A DNA stretch of 14,845 bases from Auxenochlorella pyrenoidosa (lineage: Eukaryota > Chlorophyta > Trebouxiophyceae > Chlorellales > Chlorellaceae): positions 185,590 through 200,434 of the forward strand of contig KQ481950.1 of assembly GCA_001430745.1 (NCBI GenBank), in the 5' to 3' direction. Shown piece by piece: positions 8,886-14,845 of the stretch; the first letter of the stretch is position 1, and the number at the start of each line of letters is the position of its first letter. The translations under genes and the position numbers were made by a program. The notes under the pieces were generated by a model, which saw only the letters and a list, made by a program, of their open reading frames with translations, did not search any database and was not told where the DNA came from.

Positions 8886-11800
8886 ATGTGGACGACCTCT
8901 TGGATGAGCGACCTGAAGTCCAATATCGGAAACCTGCACATCAACCCGCGCCACATCGCCGCGGAGCTAGTGTGAGTGGCCTGCAATTGCACAGCGCCCC
9001 TCGTAACTCCTCACCTTCCCTGATACCTGGCCACGATCCCGAGGCCTGTGCAGCTGCCCCAAGGCAGCAATAAGGGCTAACAGGTCAAAAGCCGGGGTGT
9101 GGGGGTGAGGGGCGGGCAGTGGCGCTTCTGCCCGGGCTTGCCGCCGCTGTTTGGTGGGCAGCGACGGCTACACCAGCCACAGACAGCTGGCAGAACCCTG
9201 AGAGCTGCTGTGTCACCCCCTCTGCCCCACCACGCAGCGGCATGGCTCTGTTTGTTTTCATCGGCACCGGCGCCGCCGTCTTCTTCTCCAACCCCAAGAC
9301 CTCTGTGTTCAGTGAGCTCACGCTGCTCGCACCGCTCTCACCGCCCAGGCGGCCCGCCTGCCCGCCTGGCAGACTGCTTCACAAGACTGCTTGCTTGTGT
9401 CTACAGTCTAATTAACCGCAACAGAACTAGTTTGGAATCGCAAGTACTTGCGACATAGCTGTTGGCCTGCTTGCGCAAGGCTGCAGCCCAGCTGGGCGAC
9501 TGCTCCCCGGCTTACCATGGCAGACTGTTGTTGCCGCCCTGCCCAGGGCGACCCAGGGTCTGCAGGCCCTTGCCGCACCACCGACCTGCTGCTGCTGCTG
9601 CTTCGTGCTTAGAATCTGCTCAAGTGTCCCTTGCCACTCGCGTCACCTTCTGCCGCATCGCTGCCCCTTGCCGCTTGCAGCCGACCCCACCTTTGAGAAC
9701 GCCGACAGCGGCACGCTCATCAAGGCAGCCTACGACAACCTGACAGTGAACGCATCCTTTGGCGTGGTCACCGCCCTGGCTTTCGGCATTGGTGAGGGCA
9801 GCGCTCGCGCCTGGGGCGGCGGGACAGTACCGTACTTGGCTCGCTGGCACCACCGTACACGCGACGACTTGGGACTGAAAGGGAGATGGCGCTCTGTGCG
9901 TGGGCGGGAGTGGCGGGCAGCCTTTGATCCAGGCTGCCGGCCGCATCCAAGTGTGGCGAAGGAGTTGGGACAGGTGCCAACATGTTCTTGTCTCCATCCC
10001 ATATGCAGGCATCATGGTGGCCGCCTTCTCCATCGGCCACATGTGAGGGGGTTGGGTGGGGGTGGGGGGGTGGGGTGGGGGGGGGGGGGTCAGGGTGTGT
10101 TGGGATAGCCAGGGGCACGCCTGCCATTAAAGCCCAACCCTTCGGGCCTTCCACCCCACCACCTGCCTGCACAACTCTTCCCTGCCCTCCTCTTCCTTTT
10201 GAAGCTCCGGTTGCCATCTGAATCCCGCCGTCACCGTCTCTCTGCTGCTCTCCGGCAACTGCGGCCTGGGCCAGGTGCGAGGCAAAACGGCATGCATCTC
10301 ATGCGCATGAGATGCGCTCAGCAGTAGTTTGCTCCCGTTACCGGGGGGGGGGGGGGGCAGCGGCTTACCATGCCTCAAGGGAAGCCGGCCCGCAGCGGCC
10401 CCATGCTCAGGCTGTGGCATTCCCAAAAGGCTGTTGGGCTGGCAGGGATGGACTGGGGCATCAGCTGCCCTGTGGCACAAGGGCGGGCAGCCAGTGCCCA
10501 GCCTTGACCGCGTGTGCTCGCTCTCCCCCCTTGCAGGCCATCGGCAACATCATCGCCCAGTTTGCGGGCGCCATCATGGGCTCCCTGCTGCTGTGGGGCA
10601 CCACCAGCATGCGCGACGGCGGCCTGGGCGCCAACGGCGTCAGCCCCCACTTCTCAAACGGAAACGCCATCCTGGGAGAGGCCGTCATGACCTTCTTGTG
10701 AGCTTTTTTCTGAGCTGTGTTTTCTGGGCGAGGCCGTCGTGACCTTGTTGTGAGCGCCTTGCTTGTTTGAGTTTAAAATCTGTCTTACCACAACGGAACT
10801 TGCGACACAGACTGCCTCCCAGCGTTGGCCTCCGCCTGCATCTCTCCCGTTACCTGTATGGCCCTTTTGCTGCAGCTGCTGCATGCCACGTCCCATCAGC
10901 CAGCCGAAGTGCTTGTGCTGGCGCATCGGCGCTGGCAGGCACACCTGCATGCAGGACACGCCGAGACCCCCGGCTGCATTCTCCCGATCGTGGGGGGCAC
11001 CCTGCCGCTGGGGCCGTCAACCCCTGTCGCCCCCGCAGCCTTCAACCAGCAACGGCTGGGCGCCCCCCGCGTTTGAGGATGCTCACTAGGGAGTCCGGTT
11101 TGACTCTTGACGCGCCTGGTGGCGCCGCCAGCCCGCCCAACCCGCCCCCACTGGCCCCCACCCCTACCCCCTTGTGCAGCCTGTGCTACGTGGTGCACCT
11201 GACGGCCATCGACAAGAACTCCCCGCCCTCCACCAACGGCCTGGCCCCAATTGCCATCGGCTTTGCCGTCTTCCTGGGCCACGCCGTGCTCATCCCGCTG
11301 GACGGCTGCTCCATCAACCCCGCCCGCTCCTTTGGCCCCGCCCTGGTGGCCGGCAAGTGGCACGGCTACTGGTGAGCGCTTGCCGGCCTGTTTGCAATGT
11401 CGGTGTGGCTGCTGCCTGCAGGGGTGAGCAGCGTGTCTTGGTGTCTCAGCATGCATGCCATATGGCCAAAGCATGGCTGTCTACAGTCCCTCTCTCGGTG
11501 GGTGGCATCCCCGTGGAGGCGGGCGTGAGGGCAGGACTGGAACCCAGCCATGCACCCTCCCGCTCCACATATGCCACTGCTGGCACCTTTGCGGGCCGCA
11601 GCTGACCGACCGGCCCACCCGCTGCCCCCGCCGTCCCTGCCCCTCAGGATCTTTGTGGTGGGGCCCCTGATCGGCGCCGTCCTGTCTGTGCCCTTCTTCT
11701 ACTTCCTGTCCCAGCCCTGGTGGGTGCCTGCCCCCCTGCCAGCTGCAGCCGCCCCCTCACAGCTGCCCCCACGCAGCATGCACACTGTCAAGCCTGCTTG

Positions 11801-12137
11801 CAATTCGCCTCCCAGCGTGCCCGACCTTGCCTTCAGCTCAGCTAGGGGCATCCTCGTAGCCGTGCGGGGGTGCTGCGCACTGCAGCCTTGCGGCTGCAAG
11901 CAGCCACTGCTGCCCAGCTGCACAACCCCCCTGCCTGCTGGCTGGCTGGCTGGCTGGCTGTTGCAGCCGTTTCAGTCAAAGAAATCGACGATAGGCCCGG
12001 TGCGGCTGACAGACAAGGAGAGAGAAATTGTGCATCAACTGCTTTGCTGCCGCAGGGAGGCCAAGCGCGACGCCAAGGGCCGCATCCTGGTGTCCAAGGC
12101 AGAGGAGGGCCAGCTCAAGATCGAGTCCAACGTCTGA
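8886..12137 (+). CDS. Aquaporin (major intrinsic protein, MIP), 9 exons
   Basis: Complete 293-residue water channel. Exons: 8886-8971, 9238-9311, 9681-9791, 10009-10042, 10205-10274, 10537-10697, 11180-11371, 11648-11719, 12056-12137 (TGA), all with GT-AG introns and consistent phases (2,1,1,2,0,2,2,2). Six membrane helices are visible: GMALFVFIGTGAAVFF; SFGVVTALAFGIGIMVAAFS; the half-helix SGCHLNPAVT (NPA at 108-110); IIAQFAGAIMGSLLLWG; AILGEAVMTFFLCYVVHLT; APIAIGFAVFLGHAVLIPL with GCSINPARSFGPAL (NPA at 225-227); IFVVGPLIGAVLSVPFFYF. The aromatic/arginine filter aligns as Phe88, His213, Cys222, Arg228, the same four residues as mammalian AQP1, so water selectivity is expected. The short hydrophilic tail is Lys/Glu-rich. 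Membrane location cannot be told. The start is set by exon 1 (MWTTSWMSDLK), whose phase joins cleanly to helix 1; an out-of-frame ATG lies at 8852. The gene converges on the one at 13099. Confidence 0.95.
9391..9458 (+). repeat. Intron-resident repeat, copy A (aquaporin intron 2)
   Basis: Shares ordered blocks with copies B and C: TTGCTTG, then TCT, then TTAACCGCAAC, then ACTTGCGAC. It is longer than the others because extra sequence, including the left half of a 16-bp palindrome, separates the last two blocks. It is sense to the host gene and starts 80 nt after the donor. Confidence 0.6.
9438..9453. repeat. Perfect 16-bp palindrome in aquaporin intron 2
   Basis: TCGCAAGTACTTGCGA is self-complementary. 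Its right half is the ACTTGCGA block shared with the other intron repeat copies, so the palindrome may come from an inverted duplication of that block. Confidence 0.85.
10046..10094 (+). repeat. G-rich tract at the 5' end of aquaporin intron 4
   Basis: Begins directly after the donor GTGA and consists almost only of G-runs split by single T, ending in a run of more than 10 G. It is quadruplex-capable on the sense strand. Confidence 0.85.
10294..10315. repeat. Perfect 22-bp palindrome in aquaporin intron 5
   Basis: Arms GCATCTCATGC and GCATGAGATGC are exact reverse complements with no loop. It lies 20 nt inside the intron. A perfect 22-bp palindrome is unlikely by chance in a window this size. 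Confidence 0.9.
10343..10357 (+). repeat. G15 homopolymer in aquaporin intron 5
   Basis: An uninterrupted run of 15 G on the sense strand, 28 nt after the palindrome at 10294-10315. Its length may be misassembled. Confidence 0.9.
10672..10755 (+). repeat. Duplicated exon 6/intron 6 junction of the aquaporin
   Basis: The 32 nt at 10672-10703, which span the end of exon 6 and the donor, recur at 10724-10755 inside the intron with three mismatches (29/32). The copy includes the coding end (CTGGGCGAGGCCGTC...) and an intact GTGAGC donor. Units are offset by 52 nt. Confidence 0.9.
10759..10812 (+). repeat. Intron-resident repeat, copy B (aquaporin intron 6)
   Basis: 54 nt matching copy C at 42 of 54 positions without gaps, from TTGCTTG through TTTAAA and CAACGGA to CTTGCGACACAGAC. 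It is sense to the aquaporin and begins three bases after the duplicated splice junction. Confidence 0.7.
11938..11960 (+). repeat. CTGG tetranucleotide repeat near the acceptor side of aquaporin intron 8
   Basis: Five to six CTGG/GCTG units followed by TTGCAG, which looks like an acceptor. An exon starting there would hit TAG within ten codons in the incoming phase, so it is not used in the model. Confidence 0.8.
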
Positions 12138-13098
12138 GCTGTTGCACTCTGTGGCGCAGCAGGCAGCCCGCCAGCCAGCCTGTTGCGCAGGCGAGTGCAC
12201 CGACGGGCTTGCAAGCCGGCGCCGGCAGAGCGTTCGTGCGGGCCGGCTGCCCTGCTGCCGCTGGCGGCTTCAGGCCTTCCCAGCCCAGCTGGCAGCTCGG
12301 CTCCCTCCGCGCCTCAAACCCAACCCCAGTGCACAGCCTGGCCGTGGCGTGGCAGTTGCCCCCTGCCGCCCATTTGCTCTCTCTCTTACTCAGCTTTCCT
12401 TTCTGCATCATTAGGAGCAAGACCTAAGCTCGCCACGCGACTTGCATGCTGCAGCCAGCAGTCCAACCAGACCCCCTCCCCCCCCCTTCTCAGCCTTGCC
12501 GTTTTGCTAGGCAGCCTGAAATTCAACATTCTCGAGTTTTGCGCGCATGCCGTTCTGCCTCACGACGCGGCTCTCTCGCCTCGCCACAGGCTGCACAGCA
12601 CCCTTTGCATCTTCTGCCAGGAGAGCTCCTCCCATCCGCTTGCCTCGAGTATCCCTTTCCCATTCAACTTGCACTACCGGCGGAACCGAGGGAGTGAGCC
12701 CCTGCTGCTGGGATTGTCCCCTCGGCCAAGGGGCTTGCTGCCCAGGCTGCCAAGCTTGCATCACGGGACAGTGGCTGCGCCCACTGGGGTACTATCTTGC
12801 GCTTGGTACTGCAGGTTTTTTGGCCGGTGCATACCCAGCTGCTGCACATCTCTCTCTTCTCTCTGCCTGCCACCGACAAATTATGCAAATATGCTTTTGA
12901 AGACAGAAGGAAGAACAGTGAACAGGGCGTCACTGGAGCAGCCTCGATGTGTGAAGGGTCGGTTGTGTGCTTGTCGGAGTGGGGTGGGGGTGGGGGTGGG
13001 GTGGGGGGTGGGGGCACACCATGAGCACTGCCGTGTGTTGCATTCTTCAGCTGCCTCCGAATACCTCAGGCGAGTCGTGCAGGCAGCGTGCACACGCG
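12138..13098. other. Convergent intergenic/3'UTR region
   Basis: About 960 nt between the aquaporin stop and the stop of the - strand gene at 13099. Open frames here are long only because the region is GC-rich; none shows a recognisable family or a consistent splice pattern. A G-rich tract at 12978-13014 lies just downstream of the - strand gene's stop. No RNA gene or clear polyadenylation word was identified. Confidence 0.45.
12978..13014 (+). repeat. G-rich tract downstream of the - strand gene
   Basis: Runs of 4-6 G separated by single T. On the - strand it is a C-rich tract about 85-120 nt past the stop of the gene ending at 13099, so probably in its 3'UTR. Confidence 0.8.
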
Positions 13099-14845
13099 TC
13101 ACAGCGTCCACCGGGGCACCCAGCTGCAGGCGTGCGGGGCTGCCGCCTGGCCCAGCTCTGCTGCCTCAGCAGCGTCCTGCTGGCACTCGGCGTCGTGCAG
13201 CAGCCCGGCGGCTTCCAGCCAGATGTCCCAGGCATCGGTCAGCTCTGCAGAGGGGCCGAGCCGGACAGCGAAGTCAAATGACTGGGGAAGTCAGCCAAGT
13301 GGGGCGGCGCTGGAAAGAGGGAGGCAAAGAGCCATGCGCATCCGCTGCTGCAGACAGTGAGAACCCGCACACCGTTCCCCTCTCCGTCCCCTTTCCCCAA
13401 GCTGCTCTGCGGTGCCGTGCCGTGCCGTGCCGTGCCCTGCCGTGCGCGGGCTGAGCGGCCTCACCATGCAGCTGCAGGCCATGCACGGCGCCCCACACGA
13501 TGCCGCAGGTGTCAACTTGCAAGGCGGCCGGGTCGATCGTGTAGGTGAAAGTAGCCTGCACCGTCATGCACTCGCCGCTGCAAGGGACCGCAGGGAACGG
13601 GGCGCATTGGGTTCACAGTGCTGCCGGGCCGGCCATGCGTTCAAGGCGCAAGGCGCCATTGGCCAGCGGGTGCAGAGGCGCGGCTGCCGGGTGCGTGTGG
13701 GACGTGGTCTGAGGGGCCTTCCTTCCGCTGCAAGGGCAACAAAGCGCAAGCTAGGGAGGCCAGCGCCAGGCTGCCCACGCGCTCGTACAGCCACGGGTGT
13801 GGCTGCAGGCACAGCCAGCGGCACGCAAGCAAGTGCCGGCATGCAAGCAGGCGCCAGGAGCGGCGGTGCGCACCCCAGCCACGCGGTGCCCTCCTGCTCC
13901 GCCTCCTGCTCGAGAGCCGAATTGGAGCCGCGGCCGCGCGTACGGCCCCGCTGCGGCAGCTGCGCAGGTGTTCGGGGACGGAGCACACAGGGCAGCCCAA
14001 CGCTGGGCGGGCGGGCTGGATGGCGCACGGGTAAGCCCCCGCATACTGGCATGCACGCAGACGCTCGAGCACATGCCAGCCGCGTGCACGCAGGCAGGCA
14101 ACGCGGGCCTGCTGCACAGGGATGCAGCCAGCCTCCGGTGCCGCATGCGCTGCTGTGCCGTAGCCACGCTGTGCCCGGCCCAGCCAGCCCACCCCCCAAC
14201 CCCCACCCCCACCTGTGCCATGGCCCGGTCAAAATTGTCGCCTAGCAGGGCGCGCAGGATCTCCCCTGCGCTCCGCCGCCGCCGCTGCCTTTCCCAGTCG
14301 TAAGTGAAGGGGAACAACTCCTCCTCCTCCTCCTCCTCCTCCTCCTCTTCTTCCCCGTCTGCCAGCCCCTTTTCGGCAGCCTCGGCTGCAGCTGCATCAG
14401 CGGCTGCACCGCTCGCGCGCGCCGCCTTGGCCTTGCCCTTTTTCCGCCGCCCCTGCTTGCCGCCGCCGCCGCTGCCGCCAAACCCCTTGCCGCCGCCACC
14501 GCTGCCCTGCTGCTGCTCGCGCTGAACCGCCGGCTGCTGCACGTCTTGCTCTAGCTCTTGCAGCCAGCCGGGCTGGTCGCGCGCGCGTGCCGCGATCCAC
14601 TCCAGCCGCCCCCACTCCGGCTCCGTCAGGCCCGCCGCAGGCAGCAGCCCGTACCGCCGCTGCTGCTCCGCCTCAAACGCCGCCTGCGAGGCCCTCCAGG
14701 CTGGATACTCCTCCTCCTCGTCCTTCTCTTCCTCCTCTGCGCTGCCAGCCTGGCGGGGATATGCCATGAACTGCTGCCTGCCCAGCTGGAGGTGCTGCTC
14801 CCCCCAGTCCATCATCACCCACGTGTGCCGCCGCCGCTCCCCCCC
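13099..14845 (-). CDS. Unrecognised acidic, low-complexity protein, 5 exons, 5' end possibly outside window
   Basis: Function unknown. Exons on the - strand: 14845 (or ATG 14815)-14213, 13959-13874, 13727-13617, 13577-13465, 13244-13099 (TGA). Phases 0, 2, 2, 1 fit throughout, giving 352 residues from the ATG at 14815. The frame stays open to the window edge (reading HTWV before the Met), so the true start may lie beyond. The N-terminal part has an acidic run (SAEEEEKDEEEEYPAW), a helical Glu/Arg stretch, a Gly-rich segment followed by a basic GRRKKGKAKAARA patch, an Ala-rich run and a tract of about a dozen Glu coded by a CTC repeat. Then comes a compact part: LFPFTYDWERQRRRRSAGE and ILRALLGDNFDRAMAQ. 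The C-terminal part looks folded: LHPLANGALRLERMAG, ECMTVQATFTYTIDP, CGIVWGAVHGLQLHELTDAW, DIWLEAAGLLHDAECQQ. Exons 2 and 3 are the least certain. The basic patch could be a nuclear signal; that is inference only. Confidence 0.6.
13412..13445 (-). repeat. GTGCC pentanucleotide repeat in intron 4 of the - strand gene
   Basis: Seven units on the + strand (one is CTGCC) immediately inside the intron after the exon ending at 13465. A polymorphic microsatellite is likely. Confidence 0.85.
14318..14353 (-). repeat. CTC trinucleotide repeat coding the poly-Glu tract
   Basis: Read on the - strand as GAG repeats ending in GAA, it encodes about a dozen Glu in exon 1 of the unrecognised gene. Being in frame, it can vary in length without breaking the gene. 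Confidence 0.9.

Noticed and set aside
11964..12055. Possible extra aquaporin exon after the CTGG repeat
   Set aside because: The acceptor-like TTGCAG is present, but the incoming phase reaches TAG within ten codons and helix 6 joins the tail directly in phase.
13751..14212. HPWLYERVGSLALASL reading on the - strand between exons 1 and 3 of the unrecognised gene
   Set aside because: It looks protein-like and has an acceptor before it, but no donor of the phase needed to reach the next exon was found. The exon at 13959-13874 fits both phases.

Overview
The window is nuclear DNA of a GC-rich green alga, most likely a chlorophyte of the Chlorella/Trebouxiophyceae type. The evidence is many short coding exons split by 100-500 nt introns, donors of the form AG|GTGAG and acceptors ending in GCAG, introns loaded with G-runs and simple repeats, and proteins with Ala/Pro/Gly-rich linkers. 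I rebuilt every gene below by reading exons and checking that intron phases agree. No bacterial operon, phage, CRISPR array, tRNA or rRNA was seen.

Layout: (1) positions 1-3920, + strand: the last 14 exons (381 codons) of a P3B (MgtA-type) magnesium-transporting P-type ATPase. (2) 4412-7059, - strand: a complete 8-exon gene for a secreted 264-residue protein made of six four-cysteine modules that resemble the follistatin N-terminal (FOLN/EGF-like) unit. (3) about 8013-8424, - strand: two phase-compatible exon-like stretches that may be a small unrecognised gene (low confidence). (4) 8886-12137, + strand: a complete 9-exon aquaporin (MIP) of 293 residues with an AQP1-like water-selective filter. 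(5) 13099-14845, - strand: the 3' portion of an unrecognised acidic, low-complexity protein gene that runs off the right edge. The ATPase and the Cys-rich gene converge, the Cys-rich gene and the aquaporin diverge, and the aquaporin and gene 5 converge. Two of the five products are membrane transporters (Mg2+, water) and one is secreted, but nothing in the sequence shows that they act together.

The most unusual signals are these. Five of the 13 ATPase introns begin with GC instead of GT, while none of the 19 introns in the other three main genes do. In the Cys-rich gene all five modules that are interrupted are split between Cys3 and Cys4, always at phase 0. A three-copy, 54-68 nt element lies in sense orientation within 30-80 nt of the donor in introns of two different genes. 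A near-perfect 32-nt copy of an aquaporin exon/intron junction sits inside that same intron. Three perfect palindromes of 16-22 bp all lie in introns. I see no clear evidence of a novel multi-gene system.
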